A stretch of 64,000 nucleotides of DNA. Source: Pseudomonas sp. MRSN 12121. Its GTDB lineage: Bacteria > Pseudomonadota > Gammaproteobacteria > Pseudomonadales > Pseudomonadaceae. Positions 37,379-44,280 of the stretch are shown one piece after another. The translations under genes were made by a program, and so were the position numbers. The stretch spans positions 4,301,388 through 4,365,387 of the forward strand of contig NZ_CP010892.1 of NCBI RefSeq assembly GCF_000931465.1. Direction: 5' to 3'. Position 1 is the stretch's first letter. Each line of letters begins with the position of its first letter. The notes beneath the pieces are model-generated. The model was not told where the DNA came from. It ran no database searches and was given only the letters and a program-made list of their open reading frames with translations.

Positions 37379-37708
37379 ATGAAAATCGCCTCTTTGTTAC
37401 TACCGATATTGCTGCTCGCAGGCTGTGGCACCATCGACACCGTATTCAGGGAGGACTCGGTGGCCAGCGAAAAACTCAAGGAGCGAAAGTCTTACTGTGG
37501 TGGCGTCCCCCGCGTTTATAGCGGCGTGACCTATGACTTCTGCAGCCTGCACGCTGCTGTCCCGGAAGGTGGTACGTCCTACTCCGGCCCGGCCTCGACC
37601 CAGGGCATGCTGATCGACATTGCCCTGTCAGGCGTGTTCGACACCCTGCTGTTGCCCTATACGCTTTATCAGCAACAAGTCGACGGCAGCCTGATGATTA
37701 CCGACTGA
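37379..37708 (+). CDS. YceK/YidQ-type small lipoprotein
   Basis: A 109-residue lipoprotein. Signal KIASLLLPILLLAGC has a consensus lipobox (LLAGC). The mature part contains YSGVTYDF, then a hydrophobic C-terminal region (GMLIDIALSGVFDTLLLPYTLY), the layout of YceK/YidQ (DUF1411/1375) proteins. Function unknown. A bidirectional terminator follows. Confidence 0.82.
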   Translation: MKIASLLLPILLLAGCGTIDTVFREDSVASEKLKERKSYCGGVPRVYSGVTYDFCSLHAAVPEGGTSYSGPASTQGMLIDIALSGVFDTLLLPYTLYQQQVDGSLMITD

Positions 37709-37774
37709 ACACGGGCACACCGCCCCGGCGCCCTCAACCTCCAAAGGCTCCGCACGACCGGATCGCAGACAACA

Positions 37775-37798
37775 AAAAGCCCGCCGAAGCGGGCTTTT
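37775..37798. terminator. Bidirectional rho-independent terminator
   Basis: AAAAAGCCCGC CGAA GCGGGCTTTT: 7-bp GC stem with A/T tails on both sides, placed between the convergent lipoprotein and yccA genes. Confidence 0.92.
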
Positions 37799-37815
37799 CT
37801 GTTCCAGGCTGGCGA

Positions 37816-38487
37816 TCAGTCGTCGCGGCCCATGATGCCGAACAGCTGCAACAGGCTGACGAACAGGTTGTAGATCGATACATACAGGCTGATGGTCGCC
37901 ATGATGTAGTTACGCTCGCCGCCATGGATGATGGCGCTGGTCTGGTACAGGATGCTCACCGAGGAGAACAGCACGAAGCCCGCGCTGATCGCCAGTTGCA
38001 GGCCGCTGATCTGGAAGAACATGCTGGCCAGCACCGCACCCAGCAGGACGAAGAAACCGGCGGTGATGAAACCGCTGAGGAAGCTCATGTCCTTGCGGCT
38101 GATCAGCACGTACGCCGACAGGCCACCGAACACCAGGGCAGTCATCGCGAAGGCCGAGCTGACCACTTCCGCGCCGCCCTGCATGCCCAGGTAACGGTTG
38201 AGGATCGGGCCGAGCAGGAAGCCCATGAAACCGGTCAGGGCAAATGCCGACACCAGGCCCCAGGCCGAATCACGGAGTTTGTTGGTGAGGAAAAACAGCC
38301 CGTAGAAACCGATCAGCACGACGAAGATGTTCGGATAACCGACCCGCATCTGCTGGGCCACATAAGCCATCACGCCACTGAAGGCGAGGGTCAGGGCGAG
38401 TAGGCCGTAGGTGTTGCGCAGGACGCGGCTAACTTCTAGCTGCTCAGCCTGCACGCCGTTATTAACTGCGTAATCCTGTTCGCGCAT
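37816..38487 (-). CDS. yccA: Bax inhibitor-1/YccA family membrane protein
   Basis: A 223-residue protein with seven membrane spans and the UPF0005/BI-1 signature. In E. coli YccA is a substrate and modulator of the FtsH protease. It has an N-terminal cytoplasmic tail, spans from about 28 and a short charged C-terminus (GIMGRDD). ATG 38487 follows ACAGGAGTGTCGCC. It is divergent from tRNA-Ser. Confidence 0.93.
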   Translation of the reverse strand: MREQDYAVNNGVQAEQLEVSRVLRNTYGLLALTLAFSGVMAYVAQQMRVGYPNIFVVLIGFYGLFFLTNKLRDSAWGLVSAFALTGFMGFLLGPILNRYLGMQGGAEVVSSAFAMTALVFGGLSAYVLISRKDMSFLSGFITAGFFVLLGAVLASMFFQISGLQLAISAGFVLFSSVSILYQTSAIIHGGERNYIMATISLYVSIYNLFVSLLQLFGIMGRDD

Positions 38488-38564
38488 GGCGACACTCCTG
38501 TTGGTTTGAAACGTTCAGTGGCAAAGATCATAACAGACGCTCTGCAACACGCTATACGCAGAGT

Positions 38565-38592
38565 TTGACAGTGTGTTTCATTCGGGTATTAT
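38565..38592 (+). promoter_or_regulatory. Promoter of tRNA-Ser
   Basis: Consensus -35 TTGACA (38565-38570), 16-bp spacer, -10 TATTAT (38587-38592). The start site would be near 38599, about 12 bp before the mature tRNA. Confidence 0.85.
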
Positions 38593-38610
38593 GGCGCCCG
38601 CAACAAAAAC

Positions 38611-38698
38611 GGAGGTGTGGCCGAGTGGTTTAAGGCAACGGTCTTGAAAACCGTCGACTGTAACAGGTCCATGAGTTCGAATCCCATCGCCTCCGCCA
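38611..38698 (+). tRNA. tRNA-Ser (anticodon UGA)
   Basis: An 88-nt class II tRNA. The acceptor stem GGAGGTG pairs with CGCCTCC (one G-U). The anticodon stem-loop ACGGT CTTGAAA ACCGT gives anticodon TGA. A long variable arm (CGACTGTAACAGGTCC region), T-loop GTTCGAATC and encoded CCA complete it. It borders the prophage, so its 3' end is a natural attachment site. Confidence 0.95.
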
Positions 38699-38711
38699 TA
38701 TTCGTCACGCT

Positions 38712-38737
38712 AAAGCCCCGATTATTCGGGGCTTTTT
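38712..38737 (+). terminator. tRNA-Ser terminator
   Basis: AAGCCCCGA TTAT TCGGGGCTT followed by TTT: strong stem and T-run 14 bp after the tRNA. Confidence 0.92.
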
Positions 38738-38779
38738 CGTTTCTGGCGGATTCCACTTCTGGGCAGCCCTACTGCTGCT

Positions 38780-38884
38780 TCATCCGCAGATTTTCGGACG
38801 CGTCCTAAAACTTTGCATTTGCCCTTGCGGTTCTGTGCGCCGCGCGCAATCACCAGTCACATAGGCGTTATGCCAATAACGCAT
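38780..38884 (-). other. Possible 34-residue ORF over a short hairpin, significance uncertain
   Basis: An ATG at 38884 follows a GGAGGGG tract and encodes MRYWHNAYVTGDCARRTEPQ and about 14 more residues. The start overlaps a GCGTTAT-loop-ATAACGC hairpin (38865-38882). It could be a small protein, a dispersed repeat or chance. The rest of 38738-38958 shows no other gene. Confidence 0.3.
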
Positions 38885-38958
38885 GCTGTAGCCCCTCCCC
38901 TCCGGCGTTCTGCCGACCGAACACAATCCCCCGAACATAAAATGCCCGCTCATCTGCG

Positions 38959-39699
38959 TCAGGGCCCAGGCTTTTCCAGCGCGCTGCGCACGGCCAGCCA
39001 AATGTGATGTCGAACTGGAAGTTGAAGATTCTCTTGTGCGCTCCCCGCGGTAAACCACTTTTGCAGGCGACTCACGCTCCACAAGCACAGCTCGCTCAAG
39101 CGTGGATAGCTCAGGCGCTCCCCCTTGGATTGCTTGTAAAGCCGGTCAAGCTCTGCAAAAAAGCTCGGCTGGTCGAGGGCTGCCAATTCGCTCCACTCGC
39201 CATCCCTCGGCAATCCCAAGGACTGCTCTGCCTTCTTCTTGCGCCGTTGCACGGCAGCAGGCTTTGATTTCTGCGTTTTCTTAAACCTCGCAATTCCCAT
39301 GTTTTTCCGCTTTACCGAGACGGCCGCGTTACTCACCCCCAGGCGTGCGGCGAGTTTTTTATCGAGCATCGTCCCCAGGAGTGCCAAGGCTTCTTCACTC
39401 CAAACATTGCGCCGCTGGAGCAGTGCAGGAATTCCACGACGCAATCGGGCGTTCTGTACAGCCGTGATGCTGACTCCCAGTTTCCGCCCAAGCAATTCAT
39501 CAGGAATAGTACCGAGCAGCTTTACGTTGTCCTCGTTCCAGACATTGCGAGGCACATGTAATTGGTCGTGGGCCGGAATGCTGAGCTGATTTCGTTTGGC
39601 AGCGATCGTGTTATGCGGGACGTCGAAGCGGATCGCCAGATCTCGATCAGTCATCGTGCCGAGAAGCGGAATGATCGGCTCCCAATCATGTTTCCTCAT
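38959..39699 (-). CDS. Putative DNA-binding protein with three tandem HTH-like repeats
   Basis: A 246-residue protein of no family I recognise. Three repeats of about 45 residues cover the N-terminal half, each of form 'W...LLGTxxDxxLAxxLGVxxxAVxxxRxxxGI' (about 6-45, 53-92, 98-137), like Myb/SANT or homeodomain-like HTH units. A basic linker (KKTQKSKPAAVQRRKKK) follows. The C-terminal domain (about 170-240; QPSFFAELDRLY ... QKWF ... HHIWLAVRSAL) also occurs in the protein encoded at 40289. It is divergent from the AcrIF11-like gene and is probably a regulator of the block. Confidence 0.7.
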   Translation of the reverse strand: MRKHDWEPIIPLLGTMTDRDLAIRFDVPHNTIAAKRNQLSIPAHDQLHVPRNVWNEDNVKLLGTIPDELLGRKLGVSITAVQNARLRRGIPALLQRRNVWSEEALALLGTMLDKKLAARLGVSNAAVSVKRKNMGIARFKKTQKSKPAAVQRRKKKAEQSLGLPRDGEWSELAALDQPSFFAELDRLYKQSKGERLSYPRLSELCLWSVSRLQKWFTAGSAQENLQLPVRHHIWLAVRSALEKPGP

Positions 39700-39783
39700 G
39701 ATCTCATCCTTGCAATCGTTGCCTGTATTGTCAGCATTGTCCCCTTAAGCTGTGAAATTTTCAAACTTCCTAGCAGGAAACCA

Positions 39784-39812
39784 TTGCATATATCATATGA
39801 TATATGTATGCT
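39784..39812 (+). promoter_or_regulatory. Candidate acr promoter with a 20-bp palindrome filling its spacer
   Basis: -35 TTGCAT (39784-39789) and -10 TATGCT (39807-39812) are 17 bp apart. The perfect palindrome CATATATCATATGATATATG (39787-39806) lies across that spacer. AAGGAG (39824-39829) and ATG 39838 follow at normal distances. A protein bound there would exclude RNA polymerase, the arrangement expected for Aca-type control of anti-CRISPR genes. Confidence 0.7.
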
Positions 39813-39837
39813 CCATACACACCCAAGGAGAAACGCC

Positions 39838-40287
39838 ATGGAACTCTTCCACACCAGCCCCAAAGAAATCACCAGCATTGACAAGCACGGTCGGTTCGGC
39901 GAGTTCCTGTTCTTCTCTTCCGACGTTTACGTGATGACCGCCGGCGACCACGTTGTCTACCGTGCGCAGATTGACGACGACGCGATCATTGCAGCCAACC
40001 ACCTGTTCTACCACGCAGACGCCGCTAAGCTCGACGAGCTCGTCGCCAAATTTTGTGCCCGCTTCGATGTTGATACTGACACCGCCGAAGAGATCATTAG
40101 CGAGCGCCAGCAGCTGGATACTGGCGATGCCGATGATGACTGGGATGTGCAGATCTACACTGCCCGCGCCGCAAAAATCCTTGGGTATCGCGCTGTAGCG
40201 GTAAGCGATGAACAAGGCACCGCCTACATGGTTGATATGCTCGGCCGTGAAAGCGACCTCTCCCTGATGCAGCCAGGGAGCCTTTAA
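39838..40287 (+). CDS. AcrIF11-like protein, putative ADP-ribosyltransferase anti-CRISPR
   Basis: A 149-residue acidic protein. It matches my recall of AcrIF11 at both ends: MELFHTSP...GRFGEFLFFSS (1-28) against MELFHGSY...GVFGGLF, and DWDVQIYTARAAKILGYRAV then SDEQGT (101-128) against the GWELQ...LGY...EDEHGT region holding catalytic Asp115, here Asp124. AcrIF11 ADP-ribosylates Cas8f of the type I-F Csy complex and blocks PAM recognition. The gene has AAGGAG seven to eight bases upstream and starts a three-gene operon. Similar ART-fold proteins exist outside acr loci, so activity is inferred. Confidence 0.72.
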   Translation: MELFHTSPKEITSIDKHGRFGEFLFFSSDVYVMTAGDHVVYRAQIDDDAIIAANHLFYHADAAKLDELVAKFCARFDVDTDTAEEIISERQQLDTGDADDDWDVQIYTARAAKILGYRAVAVSDEQGTAYMVDMLGRESDLSLMQPGSL

Positions 40288-40288
40288 C

Positions 40289-40942
40289 TTGATACGCAAT
40301 AGCCTTTACATCAATCCAGGCCTAAGCACAGCCAAGCCAGGAAATCATCGGCAATCATGGACTATTGCACACGATGAGTTCGTCGAAAAAAACAACGGAA
40401 TAATGACGCACGCCGAAATCGGAAAAGCTCTTGGTCGATCAGCAGCAGCAGTGCAACGCAGGGTGCACGCGCTGGGACTGCAACAGCGCACTTACTCTGA
40501 GTGGTCGAAAGATGAAGAAAAAATACTGAACGATATCTACCCAAGCCGCGGGCTTGAGGGCGTGATCCACGCCTTGTCGGCGGCCGGATTTTCTCGCACG
40601 AAAAGCGCAATCACAGGGAAAGTTCAAACTCTTAAATTAGAGCGCCTGGCACTTTTTGAATCAATATCGTCACTTACGCAGCCGGAGTTTTTTCAGTTTC
40701 TATCAAGGCTTTACTTTGAGTCGACAGGAGACAAGCTTACATATCAAGTTCTTGCTGAGATGTGTCATGTAAGCTACAGCAGCATGCAGAAGTGGTTTGC
40801 GCCAGGATCAGGACAGCAGCCTCTTTCGATCCAGTTAAAGCACCATTTCTGGCTCGCATGTAAATTCGCAATTGCTTCTCGCAAGCGCAAAATATCTCGG
40901 GAACATCGTCAAGATGACGAGTCCGATCAGGTCAAAGCATGA
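40289..40942 (+). CDS. Putative DNA-binding protein, Myb/SANT-like repeats, candidate Aca-type regulator
   Basis: 217 residues from TTG 40289, one base after the acr-like stop. Two SANT/Myb-like units are seen: SWTIAHDEFVEKNNGIMTHAEIGKALG (about 22-65) and SEWSKDEEKILNDIYPSRGLEG...RTKSAITGKVQTLKL (about 70-118). The C-terminal domain (QPEFFQFLSRLY ... MQKWFAPGSGQQ ... HHFWLACKFAI) is homologous to that of the 39699 gene. It is larger than known Aca proteins (about 60-125 residues). Its position right behind the acr-like gene suggests it represses the palindrome upstream. It shares 4 bp with the next gene. Confidence 0.7.
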   Translation: MIRNSLYINPGLSTAKPGNHRQSWTIAHDEFVEKNNGIMTHAEIGKALGRSAAAVQRRVHALGLQQRTYSEWSKDEEKILNDIYPSRGLEGVIHALSAAGFSRTKSAITGKVQTLKLERLALFESISSLTQPEFFQFLSRLYFESTGDKLTYQVLAEMCHVSYSSMQKWFAPGSGQQPLSIQLKHHFWLACKFAIASRKRKISREHRQDDESDQVKA

Positions 40943-41121
40943 GCAAGGCACAGAAAGACGCGACCGCCCGCTACCGGGCTGCGCAGATTCAGATTCAAGC
41001 CTTGATCAACCCCCAGACAGAGCCGGAGCTTGCAGCCGCTTGGAATCGCTTGCTCGAAGCACATGGCAACAGCAAGAAGAAAGCCCTGGCATTCGCCATC
41101 CTCAACGCCCCAGCTCCCTGA
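40939..41121 (+). CDS. 60-residue protein, last gene of the acr-like operon
   Basis: A small protein (MSKAQKDATARYRAAQIQIQ...) starting inside the stop of the preceding gene (ATGA) and therefore coupled to it. It is predicted mostly helical, with no Cys, signal or membrane segment. It is unrecognised. It could be another anti-defence protein or a regulator co-factor. Its 3' end overlaps the convergent Rz gene by 20 bp. Confidence 0.6.
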   Translation: MSKAQKDATARYRAAQIQIQALINPQTEPELAAAWNRLLEAHGNSKKKALAFAILNAPAP

Positions 41122-41620
41122 CATACGCCTGGCACGCCTGAAGCGCGATCAGCCCCCGGTCGCCGTCGTCGGTGATGCCGACAATTCGTTGAGCATGCGC
41201 CGGGTCAAGTCGGGCTCGCGTGGCTCCATGAACCAGGCCGACGGCGGCGGCGGGGGCAGGCACGTTGCTGCAACGGGCTGTATCCGCGGCGTCGACAAGG
41301 ACTGACAGCCGCAAGTCAGCAGTAGCAAGGCGATCGCGCAGGCGAGCTTGGTCATTCTGAGCATTTGTCAGCTCCTGGTGGTGGGCTTTGTCGGCAGTGG
41401 CCAGCCGCTGCTCGAGCGCGAGGCGCTTGGCTTGCTCGGCCTGTTGCTGGGCGCTCGCTGCATTGCTGATTGCACTCAGGTCACCCTGGTGCTGCTGGGC
41501 TAGATCTGCCAGCTGCTTGCCGTAGCGCCAGCCCTGAATCTTCCACGCCCCACCAGCGCCGATGGCGATCAACAGGCCGGCCAGCACCAGGGCGCCGAGC
41601 AGTTTCTGCGCCGCCGTCAT
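41102..41620 (-). CDS. Rz-like inner-membrane spanin (DUF2514)
   Basis: A 172-residue i-spanin: N-terminal membrane anchor (LLGALVLAGLLIAIGAGGAW, about 7-27), then a long coiled coil (QQQAEQAKRLALEQRLATADKAH...) and a C-terminal part. It works with Rz1 to fuse inner and outer membranes at lysis. The Rz1 gene is nested in another frame. The start overlaps the endolysin stop by 4 bp. Confidence 0.85.
   Translation of the reverse strand: MTAAQKLLGALVLAGLLIAIGAGGAWKIQGWRYGKQLADLAQQHQGDLSAISNAASAQQQAEQAKRLALEQRLATADKAHHQELTNAQNDQARLRDRLATADLRLSVLVDAADTARCSNVPAPAAAVGLVHGATRARLDPAHAQRIVGITDDGDRGLIALQACQAYVRELGR
41149..41364 (-). CDS. Rz1-like outer-membrane spanin nested in Rz
   Basis: A 71-residue lipoprotein entirely inside the Rz gene in another frame. 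ATG 41364 follows AGGAG by 7 bases. The signal KLACAIALLLLTCGC precedes a Pro-rich segment (CLPPPPPSAWFMEP) and the typical 'DLTRRMLNELS' end of Rz1 proteins. Confidence 0.85.
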   Translation of the reverse strand: MLRMTKLACAIALLLLTCGCQSLSTPRIQPVAATCLPPPPPSAWFMEPREPDLTRRMLNELSASPTTATGG

Positions 41621-42042
41621 GCCAGCGCCCGCCGCACGCCTTCGGCCAATACTGCGGCGGGGTATGCATACCCTGCGTTTTCGTGATGGATGATCGCTTT
41701 GACGAAGCCGGACATGACCGAGGACTGGGCCAGGTCAATCTCCGCCCCAGGCCGGGTTCCGGTGTTCGCTTCAACGGCGCGCACGTATGCAGCTGTGTCG
41801 TTCTCAACCGCCGGCGCCCAGCGACTGATGATCGCCTTCACTGTCCTGAGCCCGTGCTTTCGCTGATAGGTCAGCAGCAACTTACCCAGGGCGCGGATGC
41901 CATTCTCCGGCGTGTCGAACCGGGCGAACCGCTTCTCCAGCGCTGGGTTTGGTGGGAGCTGCCCTTGCCACTGGTTGGCCGGGTTGTAGTCGATGTTCCC
42001 GGGGTTTCGATTGCGCACCCCGCGGGTTTCGGTGATAGGCAT
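41617..42042 (-). CDS. Phage peptidoglycan hydrolase / endolysin-like protein
   Basis: A 141-residue protein opening TRGVRNRNPGNIDYNPANQWQG, the start of a family of phage lytic enzymes or virion-associated hydrolases also annotated 'structural protein'. No signal or membrane segment. GGAGAAAAGC precedes the ATG. It lies upstream of Rz/Rz1, so endolysin is the best reading. No holin gene was recognised nearby. Confidence 0.7.
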   Translation of the reverse strand: MPITETRGVRNRNPGNIDYNPANQWQGQLPPNPALEKRFARFDTPENGIRALGKLLLTYQRKHGLRTVKAIISRWAPAVENDTAAYVRAVEANTGTRPGAEIDLAQSSVMSGFVKAIIHHENAGYAYPAAVLAEGVRRALA

Positions 42043-42058
42043 GCTTTTCTCCAGGCAA

Positions 42059-42083
42059 GAAAAAGCCCGCTCGGTGGCGGGCT
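42059..42083 (-). terminator. Terminator after the tail-fibre gene
   Basis: Minus strand: AGCCCGC CACCGA GCGGGCTTTTTC. GC stem and T-run directly after the tail-fibre stop, separating tail from lysis genes. Confidence 0.88.
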
Positions 42084-42084
42084 G

Positions 42085-43269
42085 TTATTCGGTTTCGGCG
42101 AACTGCTGCGGAGGCGGCTCGACGGCAGGCATTTCAAGCCGCACGTCGATCCAGCTGTTGAGTGGCACGTCGAGCGGAGCACCGCGGCCGGGGATCATTT
42201 CTCCGTCGTCTGACAGGGTCCAACGCTGCTTGAACAGGCGGACGGTCACCGTGCCGTCGGGGTCCTGCTCGGTTTCTGTAATACCGAGCGTACCGCCGCC
42301 GTCTGGCGAACAAGGGTCCTGGGTCCGCCAGCCTTCCAGGGCCAGGCCGAGACTTCCGGTCACGCGGTACTCGCCCACGCCCAGGCGCTCAACGCTCACA
42401 CCGCGGGCCTCGTTATTCGCCACGCCCCACTCGCCTGCCGGTTCGAATGTCTGCTCGGCGAGGTCGCGGCGCACGCTGTCTGCGACGTTCGCAATGCGCA
42501 CGATCGGCGAAGCAGCAGACAGCGCGCCGCCGGAACCGCGGGTTGTGTTGCCAGTGTGGTAGACCTCCATCGCCAACCCGAAATTGCCGCCGGCGGCCCC
42601 AGTCGAAACCCGGAAATACATCTTGTTGACAGCTAGCCCCATCGGGAAGAAAAGCTGAGCCTCGTAGTTGTTGTTGTAGGGAACTCGAACCATGGCGGCA
42701 TAGGAAATGCCGGATGACGATGGATCGGCGGCAACTTTGTACATCCCGCCACCCTGCGGGCTTCCAACTTGAGAGTTGCCGGGGGAGTCATAGCCGGTGG
42801 CATCCGGCGCGACAACCGAACCAACACCAGAGGACACCTTCGTCGGCCATGTGCTGACGTCTGCTGTGGCCGCAGTACCGAGGCCGAGCCCTCCGCGCGC
42901 CGCGGCTGGCGTCGACCCGCCCGTTCCGCCTTTTGCGACCGGCAGAATGTCGTAGTTGCCCGTAGTGCCAAGGGAGGCCATTTTCGTTCCGTAGGTGTTA
43001 ACCCAAGAGCGAACTTCATCAGCGAGCGTCTTCTGGTAGCCCTGGATTGGAACAAGCGCATAGCCACCAGCGGAATTGCTTGGCCCCAGATAGTTTGGCG
43101 AAATCGATATTGCCGTGTCACTGGCAATGTTCGTGACCTCATACCATCGCCCATCTGGCCCAAGAAAGGCGTCACCGACACGACTGTTTGAAATAAATGC
43201 GGTACTGGTGCCGATCACCGCGCTTGAATTTTGGACGACAGAAACCGTCCCGGTTCTATACCACGGCAT
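42085..43269 (-). CDS. Tail fibre / receptor-binding-type protein
   Basis: 394 residues from ATG 43269 (GAGGGGC upstream). The N-terminus PWYRTGTVSVVQNSSAVIG and the motif LPVAKGGTGGSTPAAARGGLGLGTAA (about 105-130) are typical of phage tail fibres. The C-terminal half, after about 250, carries a distinct module (GEYRVTGSLGLALEGWR; 'DPDGTVTVRLF') shared with other phage tail proteins. It probably mediates host binding. Confidence 0.82.
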   Translation of the reverse strand: MPWYRTGTVSVVQNSSAVIGTSTAFISNSRVGDAFLGPDGRWYEVTNIASDTAISISPNYLGPSNSAGGYALVPIQGYQKTLADEVRSWVNTYGTKMASLGTTGNYDILPVAKGGTGGSTPAAARGGLGLGTAATADVSTWPTKVSSGVGSVVAPDATGYDSPGNSQVGSPQGGGMYKVAADPSSSGISYAAMVRVPYNNNYEAQLFFPMGLAVNKMYFRVSTGAAGGNFGLAMEVYHTGNTTRGSGGALSAASPIVRIANVADSVRRDLAEQTFEPAGEWGVANNEARGVSVERLGVGEYRVTGSLGLALEGWRTQDPCSPDGGGTLGITETEQDPDGTVTVRLFKQRWTLSDDGEMIPGRGAPLDVPLNSWIDVRLEMPAVEPPPQQFAETE

Positions 43270-43294
43270 AAAGCCCCTCAACACTTGATAGAGA

Positions 43295-43957
43295 TCAAGC
43301 GACTATCTTTGCAAAGATAGCCGGCAACGAAAAAGCGAATGGATTACTCAAGGCGGTAGTTGTAAACCAAAGCTGCGAAGCGGCGAAATCAAAAACAATT
43401 CGTGGCAGTCTCCCGACATTATCCCCCGACAACATGCGCATGCTCGCATTGTTTATCATCAGATACTCATCAGTTGACGAACTGAAAGGTGATGAATACC
43501 AGTTGGTGTAATACCCCTGCGCGTCCTGTGTAGTCCTTACATAGGTCCAGTTCTGAAAAAACCTGGTAAAAACCGCCGATGGAGTACCGCTATCGAAAAT
43601 TAGCGCTCCAGCTCCATCCCAAAGGCGCATGCCATAAGAAGAAACTGGAGAAGCGGCGAACCCGCCGACAAAATACTTCCCGGAAATTGAAGTGTTTACG
43701 GTGCCGGATATCGTCATTCCTGTCCAATTACCAGGAGAGCCTGAGATGCTACATCCGACAGTGACCGAGCCGCTGTTATTGTTTGGCCTTAGGAATAAAA
43801 GTGGCGGCTCTTGGGTCGTTATTGCAGGGCTAAACGGTACGCTGACACTGGTAGATCCGGCGTATGTACCAGATTGAAGAACGCACAACCTTGCATACTC
43901 CGAGTCAATAGAAACGACACCGTTATCATTAACTACAGACAGACCAAAACTCGCCAT
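43295..43957 (-). CDS. Tail-tip-associated protein, function unknown
   Basis: 220 residues, beta-rich. It begins ASFGLSVVNDNGVVSIDSEYARLCV and contains SYGMRLWDGAGALIFDSGT near residue 110. That segment is repeated as the N-terminus of the next protein (SYGLRMWGGDGVLQFDTGT). It lies between tip protein J and the tail fibre, so a fibre connector or structural accessory is likely. The start overlaps the preceding stop (TGATG). Confidence 0.7.
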   Translation of the reverse strand: MASFGLSVVNDNGVVSIDSEYARLCVLQSGTYAGSTSVSVPFSPAITTQEPPLLFLRPNNNSGSVTVGCSISGSPGNWTGMTISGTVNTSISGKYFVGGFAASPVSSYGMRLWDGAGALIFDSGTPSAVFTRFFQNWTYVRTTQDAQGYYTNWYSSPFSSSTDEYLMINNASMRMLSGDNVGRLPRIVFDFAASQLWFTTTALSNPFAFSLPAIFAKIVA

Positions 43958-44280
43958 CAATACCGCCTCATCACAATAAGCCTCATTGCACTTCGAGAGA
44001 ATTTATCGCCCGCAAAGCCATTGATGAAGTTCCTCACATTAACAACGCCATCGGTCATTTCTGTTTCTAGTTGCCTATCTTCAGTCGCCGAAGGACCAAT
44101 CGGAAGCACCACCGCTACAGCGTTGCTTGTATTGCATCCAGGAACTGAAAACTGCTGGGTGCTTTTTCCTCCAGCGCTGGCAAATGAAACAACGACCGAC
44201 AAAACGATGCGCCAAGTTGAGGTGCCGGTATCGAATTGAAGCACTCCGTCACCGCCCCACATCCTCAAGCCGTAACTCAT
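43957..44280 (-). CDS. Small tail-associated protein sharing a module with its neighbour
   Basis: 107 residues, beginning SYGLRMWGGDGVLQFDTGTSTWRIV, homologous to the middle of the 43295-43957 product. It overlaps gene J by 4 bp (ATGA) and the next gene by one base. Function unknown; virion accessory by position. Confidence 0.68.
   Translation of the reverse strand: MSYGLRMWGGDGVLQFDTGTSTWRIVLSVVVSFASAGGKSTQQFSVPGCNTSNAVAVVLPIGPSATEDRQLETEMTDGVVNVRNFINGFAGDKFSRSAMRLIVMRRY

Noticed and set aside
39723..39736. CTGTATTGTCAGCA near the acr-like promoter as a possible LexA1 box
   Set aside because: Only the left half fits CTGTAT-N4-ACAG; the right half does not.
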